Shown here: positions 26,795 through 35,145 of the stretch, in pieces
Layout: each line of letters opens with the position of its first letter
Position numbering within the stretch: the first letter of the stretch is position 1
NCBI RefSeq assembly: GCF_000718165.1
Contig: NZ_JOEY01000031.1
Location: forward strand, 60,954 to 124,953
Source: Streptomyces fulvoviolaceus
GTDB lineage: Bacteria; Actinomycetota; Actinomycetes; Streptomycetales; Streptomycetaceae
Direction: 5' to 3'
DNA: 64,000 bases
Made by a program: the position numbers and the translations under genes
The notes under the pieces: model-generated
Databases searched by the model: none
Told to the model about the DNA's origin: nothing
What the model saw: the letters and a program-made list of their open reading frames with translations, nothing else

Positions 26795-27608
26795 AGCGTC
26801 CGAGCCCGACCGTCCTTCTGGGAACGACCCTCATCGGCACCGGCAGGTCGCCGAGTCCTTCGGCACCGACGCCGAGCGCTATGACCGTGCCCGGCCCCCG
26901 TATCCCGGCGCTCTGATCGAGCGGATCGTCGGCCGCGGCCCCGGCCCCGACCTCCTCGACGTAGGCACCGGTACCGGCATCGCCGCCCGCCAGTTCCAGG
27001 CCGCCGGCTGCCGCGTACTCGGCGTCGAACCCGACGCGCGGATGGCCGACCTCGCAACGCGGCTCGGCACCGAGACCGAGGTTGCGACCTTCGAGGACTG
27101 GGACCCTGGCCGGAAGACCTTCGACGCCGTCGTCTCCGGTACCGCCTGGCACTGGATCGACCCCGTCGCGGGAGCGGCCAAGGCCGCGCAGGTGCTCCGC
27201 CCGGGTGGGCTGCTGGCCCCCTTCTGGCATGTGTTCCAGATTCCGCCCGAGATCACTCTGGCCGTCGCCGATGTCTGTGAACGCGTCATGCCCGGCTCGC
27301 CATTCGACTTCCGGGCGTTGGCGGAGCGGCCGGCCGTGGACACCTATCAGGCGGGCCTCGCCAAAGTCGTCGTCGGGATCCGCGAGGCCGGTGGTTTCGG
27401 TGAATCCGAGCAGTGGCGCTACGACTGGGAGTGCACCTACACCCGGGAGCAGTGGCTCGACCAGATGCCCACCCAGGGTGCCTTCACCCGGCTCCCACCG
27501 GACAAGCTGCAGGAAGTCCTCGACGGCGCCGGAGCCGCCGTAGACGCGATGGGCGGCAGCTTCACGACCACCCATTCGACGCTCGCCGTCGCCGCGAAGC
27601 GGACATGA
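26784..27608 (+). CDS. Class I SAM-dependent methyltransferase
   Basis: 274 residues. The SAM-binding motif I reads DLLDVGTGTGIAARQF, followed by GVEPDARM (acidic ribose-binding residue) and a motif IV-like region, VVSGTAWHWIDP. This is the Methyltransf_11 type; the substrate is unknown, probably a small molecule. The first ATG lies inside the TetR operator and no ribosome site fits upstream, so the mRNA may be leaderless or translation may begin further in. It is regulated by the divergent TetR by inference. Confidence 0.9.
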   Translation: MPTLASEPDRPSGNDPHRHRQVAESFGTDAERYDRARPPYPGALIERIVGRGPGPDLLDVGTGTGIAARQFQAAGCRVLGVEPDARMADLATRLGTETEVATFEDWDPGRKTFDAVVSGTAWHWIDPVAGAAKAAQVLRPGGLLAPFWHVFQIPPEITLAVADVCERVMPGSPFDFRALAERPAVDTYQAGLAKVVVGIREAGGFGESEQWRYDWECTYTREQWLDQMPTQGAFTRLPPDKLQEVLDGAGAAVDAMGGSFTTTHSTLAVAAKRT

Positions 27609-27619
27609 AGAGCGGACAT

Positions 27620-27661
27620 GAGGAGGGGCCGCCGTATCCCCCAACACGGCGGCCCCTCCTC
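27620..27661. terminator. Strong bidirectional terminator
   Basis: GAGGAGGGGCCGCCGT (27620-27635) pairs perfectly with ACGGCGGCCCCTCCTC (27646-27661): a 16-bp stem and 10-nt loop between convergent genes. Confidence 0.9.
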
Positions 27662-27690
27662 TCCCCTCCTGATCCCACCCCGGTCCGTCA

Positions 27691-28737
27691 CTACCGGGGC
27701 AGCACCACGACGTACGCGGCGGGATCTCGGTCTCCCGACGCCATGAGTGCCGTACGGACGACGGCCGCCTGCTGCTCAAGGGAGTCCCGGAGCTTCTTCG
27801 GGGTGATGTGGACGACCGTGATGCCGAGCCGCTCCAGGTGCTCGCGCTTGCGGGCGTACTCCGACCACAGGGCGTCCTCGTCCTGGCGGGGGGCCCGGGT
27901 GTCGAGCTCCACGGCGACCGCCTGCTCGGGCCAGTACGCGTCCAGGCCGCCGAGGTGCGGGCCGCCGGGAAGGCGAAGGTCCACGTTCCACACCGGGTCC
28001 GGGAGGCCGTGCTCCTGGACCATCCGGTACAGCCGGTCCTCCGCGATCGCGCGGCCCTCGGCCAGCAGGGAGTCCACCGCGTCGACCACGTGCGGGCGGC
28101 CCAGCAGCTTGGCGTTGCTCAACTCCCGTACCACCGATGCCGGTTCGCAGTGGCCGCCACGGACGGCCTCCGTCAGCAGGCGGCGTACGGCGCCCGCGTC
28201 CGTCAGTTCGGCCACGGCGTCGGCCAGGGCGCGCGGGACCGGGGCGACCGGGACTCCGGTGGCCTGCTGAGGCGCCGGCAGGGCCGACGTACGGACGATC
28301 CGTGCGCAGCCCGTCGTGCGCAGGCGGCGCAGGCGCGGCACCAGGACGTCGATCCGGTCCAGGGAGAGGAGCGGTGGGGTCGAGCTGAAACCGTGGAGGG
28401 TCAGGGCCGCGAGGCCCGTGATCATCGCCTCCGCGTACACCGGGCGGTGCGGCTCCTCCGCGCTCGGCTGGGACGGGACCCCGGCCGGCCGCTCCTTCGC
28501 CGCGTACATCAGCACCGCGTGCAGCCGCTCCTCGCTGGTCGGCGGGCCCGGGTGGAGCAGGAAGACGCCCGGGAGGATCTGCTGCCAGGGGCCGCCGGGC
28601 CGGCACTGCTCGTTCGTCTCGGCGGACGAGACGCCGTGGACACGGAGTTGGGCGACCGTCATGACGCGCCGGTGCACCTCGGAGAGGTGGCGGAGAGGGC
28701 GGGGGGTGAGCGGGGGGACCGGGGTGTTGTGGTTCAT
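27691..28737 (-). CDS. AbiEi-like winged-helix / DUF559-type PD-(D/E)XK fusion protein
   Basis: 348 residues. The N-terminus (VMTVAQLRVHGVSSAETNEQ, QQILPGVFLLHPGPPT) follows the pattern of AbiEi-like antitoxin winged-helix domains. The C-terminus has GLDAYWPEQAVAVELDT and RKREHLERLGITVVHIT, the D-x(n)-ExD layout of DUF559/Vsr-like nuclease folds. This domain pair is frequent in actinobacteria, and its role is not established. No toxin partner (AbiEii-like) is adjacent. ATG 28737 is a guess among several starts because no clear ribosome site is visible. Confidence 0.7.
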   Translation of the reverse strand: MNHNTPVPPLTPRPLRHLSEVHRRVMTVAQLRVHGVSSAETNEQCRPGGPWQQILPGVFLLHPGPPTSEERLHAVLMYAAKERPAGVPSQPSAEEPHRPVYAEAMITGLAALTLHGFSSTPPLLSLDRIDVLVPRLRRLRTTGCARIVRTSALPAPQQATGVPVAPVPRALADAVAELTDAGAVRRLLTEAVRGGHCEPASVVRELSNAKLLGRPHVVDAVDSLLAEGRAIAEDRLYRMVQEHGLPDPVWNVDLRLPGGPHLGGLDAYWPEQAVAVELDTRAPRQDEDALWSEYARKREHLERLGITVVHITPKKLRDSLEQQAAVVRTALMASGDRDPAAYVVVLPR

Positions 28738-28851
28738 GGAGCGGAGGTTCCCGCACTCGGACCGCCCTCTAACCGCTGTTACACATCCGTCGACAAATAC
28801 GGACAAGCCAGTGCTAAAGGACGGGTGTTCGGGTGCCGAGTAGGGACGGAA

Positions 28852-28885
28852 AACCCCTGGTCCGTTTGGGTGTGGACCAGGGGTT
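28852..28885 (-). terminator. Rho-independent terminator of aminopeptidase 2
   Basis: AACCCCTGGTCC and GGACCAGGGGTT form a perfect 12-bp stem with a 10-nt loop, followed by TTTT on the minus strand, ~65 nt past the stop. The rest of the interval 28738-28950 holds the upstream region of the AbiEi-like gene and nothing else I recognise. Confidence 0.88.
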
Positions 28886-28950
28886 ACGGTGCCTATTGCC
28901 TGAATTCCGTAACGGCTACCGGGCGCCCAATCTCAGGCCAAAGCTCGCCT

Positions 28951-31581
28951 TCACCGAGCGGCCTCCGCATCGCACGCCTGCCCCCGCAGCGCCCGCGCCA
29001 GATCGTCCCGCCCCTCCAGCACCAGCCTCCGCAGCGCCGGCGCCGCGTCCTCGTGCGCCGCGAGCCACGCGTCGGTCGCGTCCAGCGTCTCCTGCGAGTC
29101 CTGGAGGGAGGGGAACAGGCCCGAGACGATGTTCATCGCGATCTGGATCGACCGCGACGCCCACACCCGCTCGATCGCCGCGAAGTACTTCTCCGTGTAC
29201 GGCGCGAGCAGCTCGCGCTGGGACGGCCGGCCGAAGCCCGCGATCGTCGACTCGGCCAGGGCGTTGGAGAGCGCGTCCGACTCCACGACCTGCGCCCAGC
29301 CCTGCGCCTTCACCGCCGCCGACGGACGGGCGGCGAGGCAGCGCACCTGGTGGCGCTTGCCGGACGCCGTGTCATCGCGGACGAGCTCCGCCGCCAGTAC
29401 GGCCTCGTCGGCGGCCCCGTGCGCGGTGAGCGGCTCCAGGAACACCCAGCGCAGCTCCTGGTCGACGTCCAGGCCCTCGATCTTCTCGGTGCCCTCCAAC
29501 AGGCCCCGCAGCAACGCCAGTTCGTCCGGGCCGGAGGAGACCGACGCGAAGAAACGCGCCCACGCCAGCTGGTGCTGACTGCCCGCCTCGGCCGCCCGCA
29601 GCTCCCGCAGCGCACCCTCGGCCAGCAGCTGCCCACCGGTCGGACGCCACTGCGGCGCCACATAGTTGACCAGCGACGAGTTCGCCCACGCGTGCAGCAT
29701 CTGCAGCACACCGATGTCCGACTCGCGCCCCGCGAACCGCAGCACCAGACCCACGAAGTCCCGCGCGGGCAGCAGCGCGTCCCGCGTCATGTTCCACAGC
29801 GCCGACCAGCACAGGGCACGGGCCAGCGGGTCGGTCAGGGAGCCCAGCCCGTCCCGCAGCGTCTCCAGAGAGCCCGAGTCGAAGCGGGTCTTGCAGTACG
29901 TCAGGTCGTCGTCGTTGACCAGGACCAGCTCCGGCGCCTCGGCACCGGCCAGCTCCGCTACGACCGTCCGCGGACCGTCGACGTCCACCTCGGCCCGCGC
30001 ATACCGCTCCAGGGAACCGGAAGCGCCGCGCCGGTACAGGCCCACCGCCACCCGGTGCGGCCGCAGTTCGGGGTGCGACTCGGCCGCCTCCTGCAGCACG
30101 GCCAGCTCGTCGACCCGTCCCTCCGCGTTCAACAGCACCTGTGGAGTAAGGGAGTTCACGCCCGCCGTCTGCAGCCAGGACCGCGCCCACGTGCCCATGT
30201 CCCGGCCGCTCGTCTCCTCCAGCACGGACAGGAGGTCACCGAGTCGCGTGTTGCCGTACGCGTTCCGCTTGAAGTAGCGCCGCGCGCCCTCCAGGAACGC
30301 GTCCTGGCCGACGTACGCCACGAGCTGCTTCAGAACCGAAGCCCCCTTGGCGTACGTGATGCCGTCGAAGTTGAGCTTGGCGTCCTGGAGGTCGCGGATG
30401 TCGGCGGTGATGGGGTGGGTGGAGGGGAGCTGGTCGGCGCGGTACGCCCAGGCCTTGCGGCGGTTGGCGAAGGTGATCCAGGCGTCCTTGAAGCGGGTGG
30501 CGCCGACGTTCGCGAAGGTGCCCATGAAGTCGGCGAAGGACTCCTTGAGCCACAGGTCGTCCCACCACACCATGGTGACCAGGTCGCCGAACCACATGTG
30601 GGCCATCTCGTGCAGGATGACGTTGGCCCGGCCCTCGTACGAGGACTGCGTGACCTTGCCGCGGAAGATGAACTCCTCGCGGAAGGTGACCAGTCCCGGG
30701 TTCTCCATCGCGCCGAGGTTGTACTCGGGGACGAAGGCCTGGTCGTACTTCCCGAAGGGGTACGGGTAGTCGAAGTGGTCGTGGAAGAAGTCCAGGCCCT
30801 GCTTGGTGACCAGGAAGACGTCGTCCGAGTCGAAGTACGGGGCCAGGCCCTTGCGGCACAGGGCGCCGAGGGGGATCTCCAGCGTCGTACCGTCGTCGAA
30901 GGTGCGCGAGTACGAGTCCGTCACGTAGTGGTACGGCCCCGCCGCCACGCACGTGATGTACGTCGAGATCGGCTTCGTCTCCGCGAACCGCCACGCGCCG
31001 TCGGACTCCGCGCCGGCTCCGTTGCTCCACACCGTCCAGCCCTCGGGGGCCCGCACCTCGAAGCGGAAGGGCGCTTTCAGATCAGGCTGCTCGAAGTTGG
31101 CGAAGACGCGGCGGGAGTCGGCCGGCTCGTACTGGGTGTAGAGGTAGACCTCGCCGTCCTCGGGGTCGACGAAGCGGTGCAGGCCTTCGCCGGTACGGGA
31201 GTAGGCGCACTGGGCGTCGACGATCAGCTCGTTGTCGGCGGCGAGGTCCTCCAGGGCGATCCGGGAGCCGTCGAAGACCTCGCCGGGGTCCAGGTCCCGG
31301 CCGTTGAGTGAGACGGCGGTCACCCTCGGCGCGATCAGGTCCGCGAAGCTGGTCGCGCCGGGCTCGGCGCAGCGGAAGCGGATCGTGGTGACCGAGCGAA
31401 AGGTGCGCGGCTCGCCCCCTGCGCGCTCCTCGCCCGCCGCACGCTCCTCGCCCGCCGCACGCTCCTCGCTGTCCCCGTCGCCGATGGCGGATCGCAGATC
31501 GAGGGACACCTCGTACCCGTCGACGGACAGCAGGGCGGCCCGCTCCCGGGCCTCGTCGCGGGACAGATTCTCACCGGGCAC
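28951..31581 (-). CDS. pepN: Aminopeptidase N, M1 family (second copy)
   Basis: 876 residues, paralogous to the product of 7502-10081 throughout. GAMENPG, HEMAHMWFGDLVT and the third-ligand segment LKESFADF supply the exopeptidase motif and zinc site. An insertion of about 18 residues made of repeated EERAAG units sits near residues 39-57, where copy 1 has only a short loop. The insertion is encoded by an 18-bp DNA tandem repeat. The role is cytoplasmic peptide trimming; division of labour between the two enzymes is unknown. Confidence 0.96.
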   Translation of the reverse strand: MPGENLSRDEARERAALLSVDGYEVSLDLRSAIGDGDSEERAAGEERAAGEERAGGEPRTFRSVTTIRFRCAEPGATSFADLIAPRVTAVSLNGRDLDPGEVFDGSRIALEDLAADNELIVDAQCAYSRTGEGLHRFVDPEDGEVYLYTQYEPADSRRVFANFEQPDLKAPFRFEVRAPEGWTVWSNGAGAESDGAWRFAETKPISTYITCVAAGPYHYVTDSYSRTFDDGTTLEIPLGALCRKGLAPYFDSDDVFLVTKQGLDFFHDHFDYPYPFGKYDQAFVPEYNLGAMENPGLVTFREEFIFRGKVTQSSYEGRANVILHEMAHMWFGDLVTMVWWDDLWLKESFADFMGTFANVGATRFKDAWITFANRRKAWAYRADQLPSTHPITADIRDLQDAKLNFDGITYAKGASVLKQLVAYVGQDAFLEGARRYFKRNAYGNTRLGDLLSVLEETSGRDMGTWARSWLQTAGVNSLTPQVLLNAEGRVDELAVLQEAAESHPELRPHRVAVGLYRRGASGSLERYARAEVDVDGPRTVVAELAGAEAPELVLVNDDDLTYCKTRFDSGSLETLRDGLGSLTDPLARALCWSALWNMTRDALLPARDFVGLVLRFAGRESDIGVLQMLHAWANSSLVNYVAPQWRPTGGQLLAEGALRELRAAEAGSQHQLAWARFFASVSSGPDELALLRGLLEGTEKIEGLDVDQELRWVFLEPLTAHGAADEAVLAAELVRDDTASGKRHQVRCLAARPSAAVKAQGWAQVVESDALSNALAESTIAGFGRPSQRELLAPYTEKYFAAIERVWASRSIQIAMNIVSGLFPSLQDSQETLDATDAWLAAHEDAAPALRRLVLEGRDDLARALRGQACDAEAAR
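31424..31468 (-). repeat. 18-bp tandem repeat inside aminopeptidase 2
   Basis: CGCTCCTCGCCCGCCGCA occurs at 31424 and 31442, with a 9-bp third partial copy at 31460. It encodes the EERAAG repeats in a surface loop of the protein. Confidence 0.9.
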
Positions 31582-31717
31582 GGGCGGTTCTCCCTCGGGT
31601 GCTGTTCAGCATGCGGACAGCACCGATCCTGCCATGTGCCCCTGACGGGCGGCAGCCGGGAATGGGGTGGCGGCGGCCGACGTTCCACTGACAATCGAAC
31701 GCTTCTTGAGGAGACCC

Positions 31718-32374
31718 ATGTCCGAGACCGCCTCCGCGAAGACCCCCGTCGACTTCTGGTTCGACCCGCTGTGCCCCTGGGCCTGGATGACCTCCCGCTG
31801 GGTGCTGGAGGTGGAGAAGGTCCGTGACATCGAGGTGCGCTGGCACATCATGAGCCTCGCCGTGCTGAACGAGGACCGGATCGACGAGCTGCCCGAGGAG
31901 TACCGGGAGATGCTCGCGACCAAGGCGTGGAAGCCGGTGCGGGTGGCGACCGCGGCCTGGCAGAAGCACGGCGCGGACGTCCTCGGCCCGCTGTACACCG
32001 CGCTCGGCACCCGCTTCCACAACAACGAGGAGGGTCCGACCACCGAGGCCATCGCCGGCGCCCTGAAGGACGCCGGTCTGCCCGCCGACCTGATCGAGTA
32101 CGCCGACCAGACGGACTTCGAGTTCGAGACCGAGCTGCGCGCCTCCCACAAGGAGGGCATAGAGAAGGTCGGCCAGGAGGTCGGCACCCCGGTCATCGCC
32201 GTCCCCGGCGCCGACGGCGAGCAGATCGCCTTCTTCGGCCCGGTCGTCACCCCGGCCCCCAAGGGCGAGGACGCCGCGAAGCTCTGGGACGGCACGCTGG
32301 CGGTCGCCTCGGTCCCCGGCTTCTACGAGATCAAGCGCACCCGCACGAAGGGGCCGGACTTCAGCAACCTGTAG
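31718..32374 (+). CDS. DsbA-family / mycothiol-dependent nitroreductase (Rv2466c)-like protein
   Basis: 218 residues of the thioredoxin-fold DsbA/2-hydroxychromene-carboxylate isomerase class. The active-site segment is DPLCPWAWMTSRW: the first cysteine (C19) is kept, and the second cysteine of the CPWC motif of Rv2466c is alanine (A22). The later parts (EVRWHIMSLAVLNE, VGTPVIAVPG with the cis-proline) fit the family. It is probably cytoplasmic and mycothiol-linked; the single-cysteine site suggests a mixed-disulfide mechanism. ATG 31718 has GAGGAG upstream. It is divergent from pepN. Confidence 0.88.
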   Translation: MSETASAKTPVDFWFDPLCPWAWMTSRWVLEVEKVRDIEVRWHIMSLAVLNEDRIDELPEEYREMLATKAWKPVRVATAAWQKHGADVLGPLYTALGTRFHNNEEGPTTEAIAGALKDAGLPADLIEYADQTDFEFETELRASHKEGIEKVGQEVGTPVIAVPGADGEQIAFFGPVVTPAPKGEDAAKLWDGTLAVASVPGFYEIKRTRTKGPDFSNL

Positions 32375-32377
32375 GTC

Positions 32378-32602
32378 TCACTCGGGGGCGGCGGGCTCCG
32401 TCCGGAACTTCTCCGGGAGGAGCCCCCGGTCGCTCATGTTGCCGTAGCGGAAATACGTCAGGCAGCCCACGGCGGTGCAACGCCAGAGGTCGTGCACGTA
32501 GTGGCGCTTCCCCTCCTCGCGGACCGCCGCCTTCTCCGCGTCGTCGAGCTTGCGGAAGTCCTGTCTGCTGCGGCAGGTGGGGCACATACGACTTATCGTC
32601 AC
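32378..32602 (-). CDS. Small zinc-ribbon-like protein
   Basis: 74 residues with paired cysteine knuckles CPTC (N-terminal) and WRCTAVGC. This looks like a small zinc ribbon; function unknown. GTG 32602 has GGAG 6 nt upstream and overlaps the stop of the phosphodiesterase gene by four bases (GTGA), so the two are translationally coupled. It ends 3 nt from the convergent DsbA-like gene. A different minus frame over the same DNA is rejected because it lacks the cysteine pattern. Confidence 0.8.
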   Translation of the reverse strand: MTISRMCPTCRSRQDFRKLDDAEKAAVREEGKRHYVHDLWRCTAVGCLTYFRYGNMSDRGLLPEKFRTEPAAPE

Positions 32603-33648
32603 AAACCACTCCTACTGCTCCTTGCGATCACCGCCAGGTCCGGGAAGTCGGTCACCACCGCGTCGACTCCCATGCCGTAGTACAGCGCGTACTCCGCGAA
32701 CGCGTCCCCGAAATCACTGGCTCCGGTACCGCGCCGGAGGTCCGCCGGGAGGAACTGGTTCTCCGCGCGGAAGGTGTACGGGCCCACCTTCAGCCCCGCC
32801 GCGTGCGCGTCCGCCAGCAGGGACGGGACGACCGACGTCTTGTCCGGGCCGATCCAGGCCGCGTACTCCGCGATCCGCGCGAGGCCCGCCGCCGTCATCA
32901 TGTCCTTGTACGTCGTCGGATCGCCGCCCGAGACCAGGTCGTACGGCCCGCCCGTCGTGCCGAGCGCCTGCCACAGGGGAACGCCCAGTCCCGTCATGCG
33001 CTTCAGGCTCGTCGGCTCGAAGGACTGGACGACGCACTCACGGGGGCCCAGGCGGTTGCGGCGGATCAGCCGGGCCAGCGCCGGTTCCAGTTCCAGGCCG
33101 ATCGAGCGGAAGTACGTCGGGTGCTTCGTCTCCGGGAAGACGGCGACCGTGCGGCCGTACGTCTTCGAGAGCCCGCGGGCCAGGTCCACCACCTCCTGGA
33201 AGGTGAGGATCTGCTCGCGGCCGTCGAAGACCGTGTTGCGGTTGCGGACCAGGGGGAGGCGCTCGACCGCGCGCAGTGTCTTCAGCTCCGCGAGCGTGAA
33301 GTCCTCGGTGAACCAGCCGGTGACCGACCGTCCGTCCACCGTCTTCGTCGTACGGCGGTCCGCGAACTCCGGGTGCTGTGCGATGTCGGTCGTCTGGGAG
33401 ATCTCGTTCTCGTGCCGGACCACCAGGACGTGGTCCTTGGTCGGCACGAGGTCCGGTTCGATCCAGTCGGCGCCGGTCTGGACGCCGTAGGTGTACGCGG
33501 CGGCCGTGTGCTCGGGGCGCCAGCCGGCCGCGCCTCGGTGGCCGATGACCAGCGGGCCGGTGCGGGAGGCCGCGCGGGCGGGGACGGCGGCGGCCACCGG
33601 GGTGGCGGCGGCCGCGAGCAGGAGGGCTCGACGTCTGATGCGGGGCAT
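32599..33648 (-). CDS. Secreted glycerophosphodiester phosphodiesterase
   Basis: 349 residues. A signal peptide (RIRRRALLLAAAATPVAAAVPA) leads into a GDPD TIM barrel with HRGAAGWRPEHT (catalytic H37, E46 region), EPDL and a late-barrel FPETKHP. It hydrolyses glycerophosphodiesters (deacylated phospholipids or teichoic-acid type polymers) to glycerol 3-phosphate and an alcohol. ATG 33648 has GGGAG 4 nt upstream. It follows the FGGY kinase by 43 nt in the same direction and may be the tail of the transporter operon, which would fit a glycerol- or polyol-phosphate substrate. Confidence 0.92.
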   Translation of the reverse strand: MPRIRRRALLLAAAATPVAAAVPARAASRTGPLVIGHRGAAGWRPEHTAAAYTYGVQTGADWIEPDLVPTKDHVLVVRHENEISQTTDIAQHPEFADRRTTKTVDGRSVTGWFTEDFTLAELKTLRAVERLPLVRNRNTVFDGREQILTFQEVVDLARGLSKTYGRTVAVFPETKHPTYFRSIGLELEPALARLIRRNRLGPRECVVQSFEPTSLKRMTGLGVPLWQALGTTGGPYDLVSGGDPTTYKDMMTAAGLARIAEYAAWIGPDKTSVVPSLLADAHAAGLKVGPYTFRAENQFLPADLRRGTGASDFGDAFAEYALYYGMGVDAVVTDFPDLAVIARSSRSGL

Positions 33649-33691
33649 GCAACTCCCTTTTCCAGTCGGGGGGTTCACTTGATACGGCGAC

Positions 33692-35119
33692 TCACCTTCG
33701 CGCCCGGTCGCGCGCCTCCGTCAGCCTCGCCAGGTGCTCCTCGTACCCCTTCGCGTAGTACGCCGCCCGGCCCGCGTCCGGCTCGACGACCGCTGTCGGT
33801 TCGGTCCAGGCGGCCGTGTCCAGCGCGATCCCGTACCGCTCGGCCGCCGCCAACACCGCGCCCCGCGCGCCGACTTCGCCCTCCATGACCCTGAGGGGCC
33901 GTCCGAGGACATCGGCGAGGAGCCGCATCCAGGCGGGGCTGCGGGTGCCGCCGCCGCACACCGCGAGCGAACCCGTCAGGCCCGCGGCCGACAGACAGTG
34001 CCGGGCCGCGTAGCCGATGCCCTCGCAGGTGGCGCGGACGAGATCGGCTTTGGTCGACTCCAGTGACACACCGGTGAGTTCGGCGCCCAGGTGCGGCTCG
34101 ACGAAGGGGGCGCGCTCGCCGGACGGGGCGAAGTACGGCAACACCCGTACCCCGTGCGCGCCCGGCGGGGTGGCCGCGAGCAGGTCGTCGACCTCCTCGT
34201 GCGTGACGCCCGTCGTCGACAGCACCCAGTCCAGGGCCGCCGTGCCGACCATCGCGGGCATCGCGCGCAGCCGGTGGCCGGGGCGGTCGGTGGAGATGTA
34301 CAGGCCGGCCGGCTCGCCGGTCAGGTCGAGGTCGGTCGTGGCGACCAGGGCCGCCAGGCAGGTGCCGACGATGAGGAGGCCGTCGCCGGGGGTGGTGACT
34401 CCGGCGCCGAGTGCGCTGGACGGCAGGTCGTAGGGGCCGTTGGCGATACGGGTGTCGGCCGGGAGGCCCTCGCCCTTCGCGAGAGCCGTCGCGACCGGAT
34501 CGCTGATCGGGGCCAGCAGTCCACGCCGGTGGGTGAGCCCCAGCAGTTCCACCACCCGGTTGTCGTACGACCGTGTCCTCGGGTCCAGGAACGGCATCGA
34601 CGCGTCCGACACGTCCGTCAGGGCCCGCGCCGCCCCCGTCAGGCGCTGGAACACCATGTCCTTGCAGTAGACGGCGGCCGTCGCCGCGTCCAGCGACTTC
34701 GGGTCGTGGCTGTCCAACCAGGCGAGCAGTGGACCCGGACACCCCGGGAACATCGCGCTCCCCGTCCGCCGGAACACCGTCTCGAAGGTGCCGTCCGCCA
34801 GCCACTGGTCGAGCAGTTCGTGTGCCCGCCCGTCCATCCAGGAGGCCGCCGCCCGCACCGGCCGGCCCTCCTGGTCGACCAGCCACACCCCGTCGCCCTG
34901 CCCGGTCAGCCCCGCCAGTTCGACCGGCTCGGGCACGCGCGCGGTCAGCTCCCGGAGTACGGCGACGACGGCGCCGTACACCTCCTCCATGTCCTGCTCG
35001 ACGAAGCCGCCGTGCAGGGACAGGCCCACCGGGCGGGCCTCGACGGCCAGTTCGCGTCCCGTGCCGTCGAAGGCGGCGGCCTTCACCATGGACGTGCCCA
35101 CATCGATACCGACGTACAT
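33692..35119 (-). CDS. FGGY-family carbohydrate kinase
   Basis: 475 residues. FGGY N-domain with the phosphate loop (MYVGIDVGTSMVKAAAFD), GLTGQGDGVWLVD, and the C-domain signature (CEGIGYAARHCLSA, AVCGGGTRSPAWMRLLADVLG). It phosphorylates a sugar or polyol with ATP. The family gives no exact substrate; the MDGRA and transporter context are compatible with a polyol or a pentulose. The start has GAGGAG upstream. It lies in the transporter operon 26 nt after the dehydrogenase. Confidence 0.9.
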   Translation of the reverse strand: MYVGIDVGTSMVKAAAFDGTGRELAVEARPVGLSLHGGFVEQDMEEVYGAVVAVLRELTARVPEPVELAGLTGQGDGVWLVDQEGRPVRAAASWMDGRAHELLDQWLADGTFETVFRRTGSAMFPGCPGPLLAWLDSHDPKSLDAATAAVYCKDMVFQRLTGAARALTDVSDASMPFLDPRTRSYDNRVVELLGLTHRRGLLAPISDPVATALAKGEGLPADTRIANGPYDLPSSALGAGVTTPGDGLLIVGTCLAALVATTDLDLTGEPAGLYISTDRPGHRLRAMPAMVGTAALDWVLSTTGVTHEEVDDLLAATPPGAHGVRVLPYFAPSGERAPFVEPHLGAELTGVSLESTKADLVRATCEGIGYAARHCLSAAGLTGSLAVCGGGTRSPAWMRLLADVLGRPLRVMEGEVGARGAVLAAAERYGIALDTAAWTEPTAVVEPDAGRAAYYAKGYEEHLARLTEARDRARR

Positions 35120-35145
35120 CGCGGCTCTCCTCAGGTGTCAGCTGT

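Noticed and set aside
28852..28920. Possible tRNA near the strong stem
   Set aside because: The stem is a 12-bp terminator followed by T residues; there are no D- or T-arm consensus sequences and no anticodon stem.
27808..31311. 1167-codon plus-strand open frame
   Set aside because: It runs antisense across the AbiEi-like gene, a terminator and pepN. The translation is Arg/Gln-rich and without motifs, whereas the minus-strand genes have full catalytic motifs.
32361..32609. Alternative minus frame over the zinc-ribbon gene
   Set aside because: It lacks the paired cysteines and is Arg/Pro-rich; the frame ending at 32378 has CPTC and CTAVGC and a good ribosome site.
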